The position numbers were made by a program, and so were the translations under genes. From contig NZ_JAAIYP010000039.1 in assembly GCF_011022235.1 (NCBI RefSeq), positions 1 through 64,000 of the forward strand: a DNA stretch of 64,000 bases. The letters are read 5' to 3'. The stretch is from Magnetospirillum aberrantis SpK. Its GTDB lineage: Bacteria; Pseudomonadota; Alphaproteobacteria; Rhodospirillales; Magnetospirillaceae. The notes under the pieces were generated by a model. That model worked only from the letters and a program-made list of their open reading frames with translations, did not search any database and was not told the origin of the DNA. Shown piece after piece: positions 8,458-17,747 of the stretch (position 1 is its first letter; the number at the start of each line of letters is the position of its first letter).

Positions 8458-10031
8458 AACGCCGGCCGACCATCGGCACGGTGCTGATGACCCTTAACCT
8501 GGTGGTGCTGGTGCTGCCACTGAGCGGCCTTTGGACGCTCAGGGTCTATGAAAGCGCGCTGATCCGTCAGACCGAATCCGAATTGATCGCCCAGGCGGGA
8601 ATGGCGGCGGCCATGTACCGTCAATCGTGGCGCGCCGCCGGGGGAAAGCCCGAACAATTGGGTGCCCCGGTGGAGGAACGCTGGACACGGCGGCGGGGCT
8701 ACGATTCGCCGTGGCTGCCGCGCTTCGCCGGGCTGGACCTGACCGAGGACATGGTGTTGCCCGCCGCCCCCGATCCCGATTGGGCGGCCCGACCCGCCGA
8801 CCCGCCGGCCCTGGCCGCCGGAGAGGCGGTGGAACCGGCCCTGCGCGACGCCCAACGGGTGACCCTGGCGGCCATGCGGGTGGTGGACCATCGCGGCGTC
8901 GTGGTGGCGACCACCGGCGAAGACGTCGACCTGAGCCTGACCAACATGGAAGAAATCAGCCGGGCCCTGGCCGGCGAACCGGTCAGCACCTTGCGCCACC
9001 GCATCAGCCGCCACAACAGACCGACCCCGTCGGGATTGCTGGAACGCAGCCGCGCCATGCGCGTGTTCGTCGCCCAACCGGTCCTGGAAGGCGACAAGGT
9101 AGCGGGCGTGGTGTTGCTGTCGCGCACCCCACGCACCCTGGCCGACGCGCTTTACGGCAAGCGCTGGCATCTGGCCGGGCTGGCCGGGCTGACCCTGGCC
9201 GCCACGTTCCTGTTGGCTCGGTTGGGGGCGGTGGCGGTGACCCGGCCGCTGCGCATGGTCATGGACCGCGCCCGCCGCGCCGCCAACGGCGAGCGGGGCG
9301 CCTTGGCGCCGCTGGACGGCCCGGTGGTGCGCGAGGTCGCGGAACTGGCCGAATCCCTGGCCCGCATGACGGCGACGCTGGAAAACCGTGCCGACTACAT
9401 CCGCGATTTCGCGGCCCATGTCTCGCACGAATTCAAGACGCCGCTGACCACCATCCGTGGCACCGTGGAATTACTGCGCGACCACCTGGACAGCATGGAC
9501 GCCAAGGAACGCGAGCGTTTCCTGTCCAACCTGGATTGCGAGGCCGGCCGGCTGTCGCGGTTGGTGGCCCGCCTGTTGGAACTGGCCCGTGCCGACGTCA
9601 TGACCGGAACGCAAGGCGAAACGTGCGACGCGGTAGCGGTGGCCGTCGCCCAGGCGGAACGGGTGGGCGCCGAAACCGAACTGCCGAACGCGCCGCTGCC
9701 GGCGGCCATCGCCGCCGACGCCTTGTCCTCGGTCCTGGCCAACCTGTTGGACAACGCCCGCCGCGCCGCCGGTCCCAAAGGCCGCGTCGCCCTGACCCTG
9801 GCGGCAGAGGCGGAACACGTCGTGCTGACGGTAAGCGACGACGGCCCCGGCGTATCGACAGCCAACGCCGCCCGTCTGTTCATCCCGTTCTTCACCACCG
9901 AACGGGCCACCGGCGGCACCGGCCTTGGTCTCGCCATCGTCCATTCCCTGTTGGCCGCGCATGGCGGCTCGATCGCCCTGGTGGACACCGGCCGGCGCGG
10001 CGCCACCTTCCGGGTCGTCCTGCCGCAATAG
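8454..10031 (+). CDS. creC: CreC-like sensor histidine kinase
   Basis: Membrane sensor kinase, 525 aa, partner of the upstream regulator. Two membrane segments (about residues 12-32 and 230-250) flank a periplasmic sensor region of about 200 residues. These are followed by a HAMP-like segment, the phospho-acceptor His325 in HVSHEFKTPL, and a complete ATPase domain with NLLDNARRA, DDGPGV and GGTGLGLAIV. A second ATG six bases upstream (8448) is possible; 8454 gives the usual ATGA coupling. The gene ends 14 bases before the convergent PepSY gene, with no obvious terminator between. Confidence 0.87.
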   Translation: MKRRPTIGTVLMTLNLVVLVLPLSGLWTLRVYESALIRQTESELIAQAGMAAAMYRQSWRAAGGKPEQLGAPVEERWTRRRGYDSPWLPRFAGLDLTEDMVLPAAPDPDWAARPADPPALAAGEAVEPALRDAQRVTLAAMRVVDHRGVVVATTGEDVDLSLTNMEEISRALAGEPVSTLRHRISRHNRPTPSGLLERSRAMRVFVAQPVLEGDKVAGVVLLSRTPRTLADALYGKRWHLAGLAGLTLAATFLLARLGAVAVTRPLRMVMDRARRAANGERGALAPLDGPVVREVAELAESLARMTATLENRADYIRDFAAHVSHEFKTPLTTIRGTVELLRDHLDSMDAKERERFLSNLDCEAGRLSRLVARLLELARADVMTGTQGETCDAVAVAVAQAERVGAETELPNAPLPAAIAADALSSVLANLLDNARRAAGPKGRVALTLAAEAEHVVLTVSDDGPGVSTANAARLFIPFFTTERATGGTGLGLAIVHSLLAAHGGSIALVDTGRRGATFRVVLPQ

Positions 10032-10045
10032 GCGACCTTTTCCGC

Positions 10046-11623
10046 CTAGGCCGGCACCGACCCGGCCCGCGCCCATACACTGTCGGCGGGCATCGAATAG
10101 GCCCGCCGCCGCGCCGCACGGGCCAACATCGCCATGCCGACGGCCCCGGCCAGGGCGCCCAGGTCGATCCCGATCCCACCACCCCACGCCCAAAGCCCCA
10201 ACCCCGGCACCAGCCAAGCCAACATCGAGGTCAGCGGAACGGCAAGAGTCGCGGCCACCGCCAGCCACGACAGCTCGTATCCGGCACGGGCGGCGCCTCG
10301 CATGAACGCCCAGGCCACCGCCGCCACCAACATTGCGTAATAAAGCCCCCACTGCCACGCCCCCAGATCGTCCACCACGCCGTGCAGCCATTTGCTGGCC
10401 GCCACGGCCACCGAGATTCCGGCCACACACCCCAGACAGGTTCCCACCGTCAGGGCCGCCATGACGCGGGTCGAGCGGCTTTGCCCGCCGCCAGTGTCCT
10501 TGTCGCGACGACGGCGGGTTTCGATCCACAGCAGATTGCCGGAATAGAACAAGAAGGCCCCAGCCAGCCCCAGGACGAAATATCCCCATTTCACCGCCGG
10601 CCCGCCGAAACTGCCCATATGCAGCGCGAAGAACGCCGACACCGTGGCGGAATAGCCATTCTGGTGCCCCGGCAGATAGGATGCGTTGACCACCTCGCCG
10701 CTGACGGCGTCCATGATGGCGAAGCCCCGCCCGCGCATCAGTTGGCGTTCGTCGACGCCCCACACCATGACGCTGGCATCCCGGGTTCCGGCGTTGCGGT
10801 AATCCATGGCGGTGGGCTGAAAGTCGGGAGCCGCCGCCTGAAGCCGCGACAGCAGTTCCGTCGGCGGCAGCATCGGCGCGGAACCGCCCTTGCCGCCGAA
10901 ACCGGCGAACGGGCTTTCGACCTGAAATACCTTCTTCAACTGCCCTTCATAGACCACGCGGTCGAGCACGTCGTAGATCTCGTCGTGCAGGCCGAACACC
11001 ACCGCCGTCACGGCGATGAAGAAATGAAACGGCAAGCTGACGATTCCCACCAGATTGTGGGCATCCATCCACATGCGCTTGAGGTTGGGACCGATGCGCA
11101 GGGCGCACAGATCGCGGACCAGCGACGGTACGACGATGACCACCCCCGACACCAGGGCCAGGACGTACAGCATGCTGACCCCCCCCATGAAGGCCGCGCC
11201 CAGTTCCACGTCGCCCGGCAGACCGGCGCTACGGTGCAGGTCGTCGACGAACTGCCCCAATCCGGCCGGCCGCAGACGGGTGACCGAAACGCCTCCATCC
11301 TCGTCCAGGGTCGCGGCGTGGGGTTCGATGTCGTGGCGCGACATCCGCCATGTCAGGCGAGCCGGGACCTCGTGTCCCTCGCCCAGATGCAAGGTGAACT
11401 CGCGCCGGGCCTGGGGCTCGGCGGCAATGGTCCGCTCGATCAGTTCCGGGGCCTGTGCCAGCGACACCAGCGGCAACGTACGCGGCGGCGACGCCCAATG
11501 GGTCAACGCCGGCTCGAAAATGGACAGCGCCCCGGCATAGAACGCCACGAACAGGAACAGCCCGGCCACGATGCCGGTCCAGGTGTGCACGGTCTTGTAG
11601 GTGCGGATGGTTTCGGAGCGCAT
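10046..11623 (-). CDS. PepSY-associated TM protein of iron-uptake type
   Basis: Inner-membrane protein, 525 aa, with an N-terminal membrane segment (TVHTWTGIVAGLFLFVAFYAG), a PepSY-bearing periplasmic portion, a central pair of membrane segments around residues 150-220 and a hydrophobic C-terminal third. The conserved HTWTG and NLVGI...PFHFF histidine motifs are those of PepSY_TM proteins that accompany siderophore receptors, some of which act as ferric-siderophore reductases. The ATG lies 3 bases after the stop of the DUF3649 gene. It closes the iron operon. Reductase activity is inferred from family and context. Confidence 0.8.
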   Translation of the reverse strand: MRSETIRTYKTVHTWTGIVAGLFLFVAFYAGALSIFEPALTHWASPPRTLPLVSLAQAPELIERTIAAEPQARREFTLHLGEGHEVPARLTWRMSRHDIEPHAATLDEDGGVSVTRLRPAGLGQFVDDLHRSAGLPGDVELGAAFMGGVSMLYVLALVSGVVIVVPSLVRDLCALRIGPNLKRMWMDAHNLVGIVSLPFHFFIAVTAVVFGLHDEIYDVLDRVVYEGQLKKVFQVESPFAGFGGKGGSAPMLPPTELLSRLQAAAPDFQPTAMDYRNAGTRDASVMVWGVDERQLMRGRGFAIMDAVSGEVVNASYLPGHQNGYSATVSAFFALHMGSFGGPAVKWGYFVLGLAGAFLFYSGNLLWIETRRRRDKDTGGGQSRSTRVMAALTVGTCLGCVAGISVAVAASKWLHGVVDDLGAWQWGLYYAMLVAAVAWAFMRGAARAGYELSWLAVAATLAVPLTSMLAWLVPGLGLWAWGGGIGIDLGALAGAVGMAMLARAARRRAYSMPADSVWARAGSVPA

Positions 11624-11625
11624 GG

Positions 11626-11904
11626 TCACCTGACGAGAGAGCGGAGAAGGAACATCAAGGCGTAGGCCGCGACGTTGGCGCCGCCCAGCCACAGCCAGGC
11701 CCGTACCACGTCGCGGAACAGGAAGACGGCGGACAGGACGCCCAGCCACACCGGCACCACCAGCCACATGACAAGCTGGAACTTGGCGATTCCCGGCGGC
11801 ATCCCCCATTGAAAGACGCCCGCCACCGCCAGGGCCAGGGTGAACCCCAGCACCGTGCCGGCCAGAATTCTTCCCCACCAGTTGAGTTGGATACGCGCAT
11901 TCAT
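11626..11904 (-). CDS. DUF3649-type small membrane protein, iron uptake
   Basis: 92-residue protein with about three hydrophobic segments (WGRILAGTVLGFTLALAVAG, the LVMWLVVPVWLGVLSAVF stretch, and a C-terminal helix). It fits the small proteins that regularly lie between a siderophore receptor and a PepSY_TM protein (DUF3649, labelled iron uptake protein). Its ATG overlaps the stop of the upstream gene (ATGA) and its own stop is 3 bases from the PepSY start, so the three are coupled. No biochemical role can be read from the sequence. Confidence 0.72.
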   Translation of the reverse strand: MNARIQLNWWGRILAGTVLGFTLALAVAGVFQWGMPPGIAKFQLVMWLVVPVWLGVLSAVFLFRDVVRAWLWLGGANVAAYALMFLLRSLVR

Positions 11905-12185
11905 GCCCCGCCCCTCCGGGACGCGGCCCACAGCGCCACGGCGGCGGGCACCAGGATCAAGGCGGCCATGATCACCGTCAGGACGGCGAACAGTGCCGTC
12001 GCCGGCCGTATCTCGCCACACCAGACCAGCCAGCCCAGCCCCAACAGGGCAATTCCGCCGCCGCCGCTGGCGCGGATCGTCCACGACCGGTCCAGCCATT
12101 GCTGACGACCGGTTCCCAGATAGAAGCAAATCCCGCCGGCCGCCACCAGGGCCACGGCCAGCAGGGAAAGAACACCATCGCTCAT
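11901..12185 (-). CDS. DUF3325-type small membrane protein, iron uptake
   Basis: 94-residue protein starting MSDGVLSLLAVALVAAGGI, with three hydrophobic segments and a short basic tail. Family suggested: DUF3325, which typically precedes DUF3649 and PepSY_TM genes in siderophore-receptor loci. ATG at 12185 was chosen because the hydrophobic N-terminus starts there; the open frame continues upstream but encodes unlike, Pro/Arg-rich sequence. It is 124 bases downstream of the TonB receptor gene. Confidence 0.7.
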   Translation of the reverse strand: MSDGVLSLLAVALVAAGGICFYLGTGRQQWLDRSWTIRASGGGGIALLGLGWLVWCGEIRPATALFAVLTVIMAALILVPAAVALWAASRRGGA

Positions 12186-12309
12186 CGCGTCCCCCCATGG
12201 ATAACGGGCGAACCCCGGATGACAGACCACCGCCCCAGGGCTCGCGGCGTCACCCGGCATTCTCCTCGCGGGGCGGGGCCGCCCAGAGGACAACCCCGCC
12301 ATTGAAGCC

Positions 12310-14679
12310 TTAGAACGACATTTCCACGCCCAGCCCGAACGTCCGGGGCCTGAGCATGATGGCGTAGTCGGCGCTTTGGGTGGTGCCGGCGAAGATGTCG
12401 ATGGGGGTGTCGGTGTCGAACAGGTTGTTCACGTAGCCGAACACACGGGGACCGCCCAGGTCATAGCTGGCACGGGCGTTGACCACCCAATAGGGATCGG
12501 TCTTGCCGCGCGGGGCGTTGGTGACCTCGGTGTAATAGGCTTCGGAATAACGGGCGTCGATCCCCAGGTCCAAATTCTCGATCGGCCGGTAAAGAGCACC
12601 GAAAGTGGCTGTCAGCGCCGGCGCGTGGGGCAGATCGTTGCCTTCGAGGCCGGAACCGGAATAACGAACCACCTCGGTCTTCAAAAGGCCGATCTCGCCG
12701 GACAGCTCCAGTTCCTGCAAGGCTTTCCACCGTGCCCCGATCTCGGCGCCATAGGTGACCGCCTCGTTGGCGTTGCGGATCACCGACGAATTGGTGCCGA
12801 TACTGACCGGAAGCTGCATGTTCTTGTAGTCGGCGTAGAACAGGTTGCCGTTCAGCCGCAAGGCGCCGCCCATCAGGTCGACTCGGCCGTAGGTTTCATA
12901 GTTCCAGACGTATTCCGGCTCGTAGGTGTAGGTCATGAACGGAGCCGCGAAGGTCATGCCGGCACCGCCGCCGTTGTAGCCCCGCGACACCACCGCGCCC
13001 ACGGTCGCGTTCTCGGTGACATGCCACGCCGCCCCCAGCTTGGGCAGGAAGGTCTTGTAGGTTTCATGGAAGTTGAGCGCGTAATTACCCGAACCGCCTT
13101 CGCGATCCCGGTCTTCCTGTTCGAAACGCATGCCGGCGGTCAGGTCGTAGCGGTCGGCGACGTTCAGCGTCGCCTCGCCGAACAAGGCGTCGGTGGAGGT
13201 CTTGTCGGAATAACCATGTCCTCCCCACAGATCGATGAATTCCGTCTGCTGTGAGCGCAGGCCGTAATAACCGCCAAAGCCGGTCAGACGGTCGTCAAGG
13301 GCGGAAAAGCGCAGACGCGGCTCCAACGACCCTTCATTGCCGGAAATCTCCAGGTTGCCGGTGCTCGGCGCCGAGTGGCGGCGGACGCTGAAATCGGTCA
13401 GGGTCAGACGGTTTTCCCAGGTCAAGGAATCGGTCAACACCCAGGTCGTATCCAGGATGCCGCTGGTGGAACGTGGGTTGAAGGTCGAGACGTTGGCGTT
13501 TTGCGGCACGCCGTCTCCAAACGGATATTTGACCATCTCGCCCTGCGGCCCTTCGTAGTTGCTGTGATTCAGCGTCAGCAAGGCCCGCAGACCGTCCAGC
13601 TTCTTGGGCTCAAGCAACAGCTTGGCGCGCAAGGTGGTGGATTGGTAATCCTCGGGGTCGGCCTCGCCCTGATAGGCGGTGAACGGCAATTCGGAAACAC
13701 TGGTCCAGCGGTCCACCGCCACGCGCACCGCCACCTGATCCTCGACCACCGGCCCAGAAACCATACCCGAATATTGGCGGGTGTCGTGGTTGCCGACGAT
13801 GGCACGGGCCTTGGCCTCGGGCGCGAAAGTCGGGTCCTTGGTCTTCACCACCACCGCGCCGGCAATGGAATTGCGTCCCTGTACCGTGCTTTGCGGCCCG
13901 CGGAACACCTCGATCTGTTCGACGTCCCACATGGACACGTCGCCGAAGATCATTTCGTTGAACGACGCGGCGCGGCCGTCCACCTGGGTCGTCAGACGCG
14001 GACGCACCCCGGCGAAAAAGGCGGTGGCGCCCACGGCGGCACCGGAACCGTCCACACCGCGGATAACCGGAGCATAGTTGCTGGGCTCGACCGCGACGAC
14101 GTTAGCCAGGCTTTCCATCACCTTGTTGGTCCCGGTCAGGCCCGGCTGGGTGTCGATGGTCTTGGCGTCGACCACCGACACCGACGACGCGGTATCACGC
14201 AACGACCGCTCGACCCGTTCGCCGGCAACGGTGACCGGGTCCAGAACCAAGGGCGCGGCGGCAACCGTCGCGGATCGGGAAGGCATCGTCACAGAGGATG
14301 ACGCGGCACCCCGCTCGACCACCACCGTATTGGCGGAACTGAAACGCCACGTCATGCCGGTTCCCGCCAGCAACGCCGACAACGCCCGCTCGGGGGTCTG
14401 CCCCCCTTGTACGCCAGGGGAACGCAAGCCCGCCAACAAGGCCGTATCGACACTGACCTGCAATCCCGACTGGATACCAAAAGCCATCAAGGCGTCGGCC
14501 AACGGCAGGGTGGGAATGTCGAAGCTTTTGGTTCCCGCCTGGGCCAGTTGCACCGCTTCGGCATCCGGCGCCGCCCAGGCCGGCACCGCAGCCAGCAATC
14601 CCAGAACCGCGCAGGTTCCCAACAAATGCCCCGTCTTCCCCAAAACCACCGTCCTTCCGAGCACACCCCGTTGCTGCAT
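12310..14679 (-). CDS. TonB-dependent siderophore receptor with signalling (STN) domain
   Basis: Outer-membrane receptor, 789 aa, FecA/FpvA type. After the signal peptide (cleavage near AWAAPDAE) comes a secretin/TonB short N-terminal domain (about residues 48-125: FDIPTLPLADAL...). That domain is present in transducing receptors that talk to a FecR anti-sigma protein. Then follow the plug domain (TonB-box/plug region with ERSLRDTASSVSVVD, GRNSIAGAVVVKTKDP) and a C-terminal barrel ending in Phe (LGVEMSF). ATG at 14679 has GGAG upstream; ATG at 14709 is an alternative. The encoded FecR and sigma factor lie upstream on the same strand. The ligand cannot be told from sequence. Confidence 0.93.
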   Translation of the reverse strand: MQQRGVLGRTVVLGKTGHLLGTCAVLGLLAAVPAWAAPDAEAVQLAQAGTKSFDIPTLPLADALMAFGIQSGLQVSVDTALLAGLRSPGVQGGQTPERALSALLAGTGMTWRFSSANTVVVERGAASSSVTMPSRSATVAAAPLVLDPVTVAGERVERSLRDTASSVSVVDAKTIDTQPGLTGTNKVMESLANVVAVEPSNYAPVIRGVDGSGAAVGATAFFAGVRPRLTTQVDGRAASFNEMIFGDVSMWDVEQIEVFRGPQSTVQGRNSIAGAVVVKTKDPTFAPEAKARAIVGNHDTRQYSGMVSGPVVEDQVAVRVAVDRWTSVSELPFTAYQGEADPEDYQSTTLRAKLLLEPKKLDGLRALLTLNHSNYEGPQGEMVKYPFGDGVPQNANVSTFNPRSTSGILDTTWVLTDSLTWENRLTLTDFSVRRHSAPSTGNLEISGNEGSLEPRLRFSALDDRLTGFGGYYGLRSQQTEFIDLWGGHGYSDKTSTDALFGEATLNVADRYDLTAGMRFEQEDRDREGGSGNYALNFHETYKTFLPKLGAAWHVTENATVGAVVSRGYNGGGAGMTFAAPFMTYTYEPEYVWNYETYGRVDLMGGALRLNGNLFYADYKNMQLPVSIGTNSSVIRNANEAVTYGAEIGARWKALQELELSGEIGLLKTEVVRYSGSGLEGNDLPHAPALTATFGALYRPIENLDLGIDARYSEAYYTEVTNAPRGKTDPYWVVNARASYDLGGPRVFGYVNNLFDTDTPIDIFAGTTQSADYAIMLRPRTFGLGVEMSF

Positions 14680-14767
14680 CGTCCTACTCCGCAAACACGA
14701 CGAACGCAAACGATTCGCATTCGCATATCATCCATAGGACACGCCACGTTCACCGTTTTTCAGATTT

Positions 14768-15985
14768 TCACGCTTTTTCTTCGGCGAGCCGCCCTTGCCC
14801 CAGGGGCACCAGCGCCAACAGCATCAGCCCGACCATCAGATAAGGGGCGGAAACCTCGGCGCTGTAGAGGGCGGTTCCGACCACCGGCCCAAGAATAAGC
14901 CCGAACCCTTGGGCGGCGGCCACGGTGCCGGCGGCGGCACCTTGCTCATGCGGCGCGACGGCGTTGGCGGCCAGGGCCGAAATGGACGGCCACACCAACC
15001 CCATCCCCGACGCCGCGACGAAATAGCACAACCACAAAGCCGGCGCGGAACCCACCGTCGAGACCGCCAGGAACCCCAGGCCGGCAACCACGGTTCCCAG
15101 CCGGATCAGGGTTTCCGGTGTCCACCGCGACAGCCGCACGGCCATCTGGGCCAGGGTGAAGGCCACCCCGACACAGGTCAGGGCGATTCCCGCCACCCGC
15201 GCTCCTTCCTGCGAGGACAGCCCGAGCCGGTCGATGGCGTAGAACCCGACCACGATCTGCGCCACCGACACGCCGAACATACAAACCAGGGAGAACAGTA
15301 CGGGCCGACGCAAGCGCGGATCGTTCAAACGGGGCGGCGACATCTCATGGGGGGCGTGGGACGCTTCGACACGCGGCAGCGCCTTCCACAACACTGCCAG
15401 GGCAAGAACGGGCAACAGGGCAAGTACCTGCAAGGGCAGGTCCAGGCTTCGCGGCGCCAACAGCGCGGCCACGGCGGGGCCGACCACCATGCTGGCACCG
15501 CTGGCCATGCCCAGACCCGCCATGGCCCCGGCCCGGCGCTCGGCGCTCACATGGTCGGCAATCAGAGCGTTTCCGGCGGTGGGAACCGCCGCATAGAAAC
15601 CACCGGAAATTCCACGCAACAAGACGATGCCGGCAAAAGCCGCCAGCGCAGGAACCCACCCGCGCAAGGCCAACGCGACAAACAGGCACAACAACGCATA
15701 ACTGGCGGCAAAGCCGGCCAGCCCCCACAGCAGTACCGGCCGCCGACCATGGCAGTCACTGGCGATTCCCCATGGACGGGACAACAGCATCCAGGCGATC
15801 CCGGCGACGGTGACCGCCAATCCCATCTGCCATGGCGCCAAGCGCAGTTCCTTGCCGATGGGACCGGCCAAGGCAGTGAACGCGGTCATCGCCATGGTAC
15901 AGGCGAACACCTGGAACATCAGCGGCTTGAAATCGAACGGCACCTTGTTCGCGGAACCGCCGTCATCGAAGGACGCGTCACCCAT
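14768..15985 (-). CDS. MFS transporter in the siderophore locus
   Basis: Major facilitator with about twelve membrane segments over 405 aa. Motif A-like sequence lies in the loop after segment 2 (SRPWGIASDCHGRRPVLL). It lies between fecR and the TonB receptor gene, so the likely task is moving a siderophore or ferric siderophore across the inner membrane. Direction (import of a xenosiderophore or export) cannot be read from the sequence. The start at 15985 is preceded by GGGAG at normal spacing; an ATG at 15994 has that GGAG directly abutting it. Confidence 0.82.
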   Translation of the reverse strand: MGDASFDDGGSANKVPFDFKPLMFQVFACTMAMTAFTALAGPIGKELRLAPWQMGLAVTVAGIAWMLLSRPWGIASDCHGRRPVLLWGLAGFAASYALLCLFVALALRGWVPALAAFAGIVLLRGISGGFYAAVPTAGNALIADHVSAERRAGAMAGLGMASGASMVVGPAVAALLAPRSLDLPLQVLALLPVLALAVLWKALPRVEASHAPHEMSPPRLNDPRLRRPVLFSLVCMFGVSVAQIVVGFYAIDRLGLSSQEGARVAGIALTCVGVAFTLAQMAVRLSRWTPETLIRLGTVVAGLGFLAVSTVGSAPALWLCYFVAASGMGLVWPSISALAANAVAPHEQGAAAGTVAAAQGFGLILGPVVGTALYSAEVSAPYLMVGLMLLALVPLGQGRLAEEKA

Positions 15986-16078
15986 GTCTTCCATCTCCCG
16001 AAGAATCCGGCCGCCGCAACGGCCCATGTCAGGAAAGACACGCCGTCTTGGAAATTTTTCAGGTTTTCGCCTGGCGTT

Positions 16079-17032
16079 TCAGCGCGGGGACACCACCAGC
16101 ACATAAGGGGTCAACTGACGTACCCTCCCGCCATGGGGTTGCAACACCGCATCCAACGCCACCGCCGGATCATTCATGTCGAACACGCCGGTCACCCGGC
16201 GGGCCGCCAGAACAGGATCTTGCAACAAGATCACACCGGCATGGCGACGGCGCAATTCCGCCACCACCTCGGCCACCGTGGCGCCATTGACGGCCAGCCG
16301 GCCACTCCGCCACAACCCCACCTGCGCGGGCGGCACATCGTCCACCGCCAACGAACCGCCCTGGGACGAGACATGGGCACGCCCCCCTTGCCCGAGGCTG
16401 GCGGTCATGTGGCGGCCGCCCTGCGCCACCGCGACCGCGACGGTCCCCGACTGGACCTCGACCGCCACGTCGTCCCCCCTGGACGAAACCTCGAACGCCG
16501 TTCCGGTGACCGTCACGGTCATTCCTTGCGCGGACACCACGAACGGCCGGGAGCGATCCGGGGAAACCTTGAAGAAGGCCCGCCCGGACAACAGCGACAC
16601 CGCACGCCGGTCAGAAGAAAACGTCACGTTGGCAGCGCTTTCCGCATCCAGGACCACAACGCTTTGATCCGCCAGCGTCACCTGCCTGGTCTCGCCGCTG
16701 CCGGTATGGTAGTCGGACCACAGGAAGCGGCCGTAACCGGGCAACACCAGCAAGGCCACCGCGGCCGCCATGGCCATCACCACCGACATCACCCCGACCC
16801 GAACCCTTCGCCGGCTGGGTGGAGACGGCTCGGCCACAACCGGAACCACCTGACCGGTCAGGCGCCAGATTTTTTCCGCCTTGCGATAGGCCCTGACATG
16901 CGCCTCGCTTTCGGCCAGCCAGATGTCTCGCCGACGCGACACATCCTGGTCCCCAGGCGTTTCCTGGAGAAGAATCACCCAGTTCAGCGCCTGTTCCCAG
17001 ACGGGGTCGTCACCATGGGACATTCCGCTCAT
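16079..17032 (-). CDS. fecR: FecR-family anti-sigma factor
   Basis: Inner-membrane signal transducer of 317 aa. The N-terminal cytoplasmic DUF4880-type region (residues 10-60, with AEKIW near its end) binds the sigma factor. One membrane segment lies at about 80-100, and the periplasmic FecR domain (GETRQVTLADQSVVVLDAES...) is followed by a C-terminal STN-like portion that contacts the receptor. It is encoded directly after the sigma factor gene and before the receptor. ATG at 17032 with AAGG upstream is preferred; GTG at 17041 is possible. Confidence 0.9.
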   Translation of the reverse strand: MSGMSHGDDPVWEQALNWVILLQETPGDQDVSRRRDIWLAESEAHVRAYRKAEKIWRLTGQVVPVVAEPSPPSRRRVRVGVMSVVMAMAAAVALLVLPGYGRFLWSDYHTGSGETRQVTLADQSVVVLDAESAANVTFSSDRRAVSLLSGRAFFKVSPDRSRPFVVSAQGMTVTVTGTAFEVSSRGDDVAVEVQSGTVAVAVAQGGRHMTASLGQGGRAHVSSQGGSLAVDDVPPAQVGLWRSGRLAVNGATVAEVVAELRRRHAGVILLQDPVLAARRVTGVFDMNDPAVALDAVLQPHGGRVRQLTPYVLVVSPR

Positions 17033-17146
17033 GCTTGGCACCTTGCCGCCTTTTTTCCGATCCGCGCTCGTAAAAGTGGAGCGTCACAGACAAAGACACG
17101 CACCCTGCCTGATTTTTCAGAACAACCCTGGCGAAGATTCGACATT

Positions 17147-17668
17147 TTAATCCCGCCCCCCCAGACGATCGGCGCAGCAGGTCATGGCGTCACGAACCAG
17201 TTGATGGGTCAACCCGACCGAGATGCCCAGGATAGAGGCCACCTGCTGCAAGGTGTGTCCCCCAAGCCGATACAGTTCGAAGGCCCGCCGGGTCCGTTCC
17301 GGCAACCCCGCCAGCGCTTCGGCCACCAATTGCAGTTCTTCGCGGCACTGCACCTCACGCTCTGGCGTGGGGGCCGTGGTGGACAAGCTTTCCAGAACTT
17401 CGGAGCCCGCGGATAATCCTTCCGAGGCTTGGCGCCGGACGCAGTTGAGGGAAAGGTTGCGGACAATCCGGTAAAGATAGGCGACGGGATGGGAGATGGC
17501 GTCGTCGTCGGCGGCCTGCTGCCGCCTTTCCATCGTGTCGAATCGCAAATAGGCATCCTGGACGATATCCTCGGCCCGCGCCCGGCATCCGACGATGGGG
17601 GTCGCGTAGTTCACCAGGGATGACCGATGGGTCATGTACAAGGAAAGCTTGGAGGGACGGCTCTTCAA
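17147..17668 (-). CDS. fecI: FecI-like ECF sigma factor
   Basis: Extracytoplasmic-function sigma factor of the iron-starvation group, about 173 aa. Region 2 contains RAEDIVQDAYLRF and the YLYRIVRNLSLN segment. Region 4 contains LPERTRRAFELYRLGGHTLQQVA and a helix-turn-helix. The start needs a choice: the open frame reaches 17776, but a near-perfect Fur box at 17729-17747 lies inside that extension and the encoded sequence there is unlike FecI. A TTG at 17668 preceded by GGGGC gives the expected FecI N-terminus; ATG at 17635 would cut into region 2. Confidence 0.85.
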   Translation of the reverse strand: MKSRPSKLSLYMTHRSSLVNYATPIVGCRARAEDIVQDAYLRFDTMERRQQAADDDAISHPVAYLYRIVRNLSLNCVRRQASEGLSAGSEVLESLSTTAPTPEREVQCREELQLVAEALAGLPERTRRAFELYRLGGHTLQQVASILGISVGLTHQLVRDAMTCCADRLGGRD

Positions 17669-17728
17669 CGTTGCCCCATGGCATTGCTGCGCGGCGGAAA
17701 GGCAAGATAGCGAACATCCGCTCAATAT

Positions 17729-17747
17729 GCGAATGATTATCACTATC
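17729..17747 (-). promoter_or_regulatory. Fur box upstream of fecI
   Basis: On the minus strand the 19 bases match the classical Fur box GATAATGATAATCATTATC at 16 positions (mismatches at 5, 17 and 18). It lies about 60 bases before the proposed fecI start, where an iron repressor would silence the sigma gene and so the whole receptor operon. Confidence 0.75.

Noticed and set aside
14711-14730. A second Fur box in front of the TonB receptor gene (TGCGAA repeats)
   Set aside because: The best alignment to the Fur consensus matches only about five of nineteen bases. The operon already has a strong box before fecI.
14795-17416. An 873-codon open frame on the plus strand across the iron locus
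   Set aside because: Crosses three well-supported minus-strand genes and their intergenic gaps; composition (His, Gln, Arg, Gly) is that of an antisense frame.
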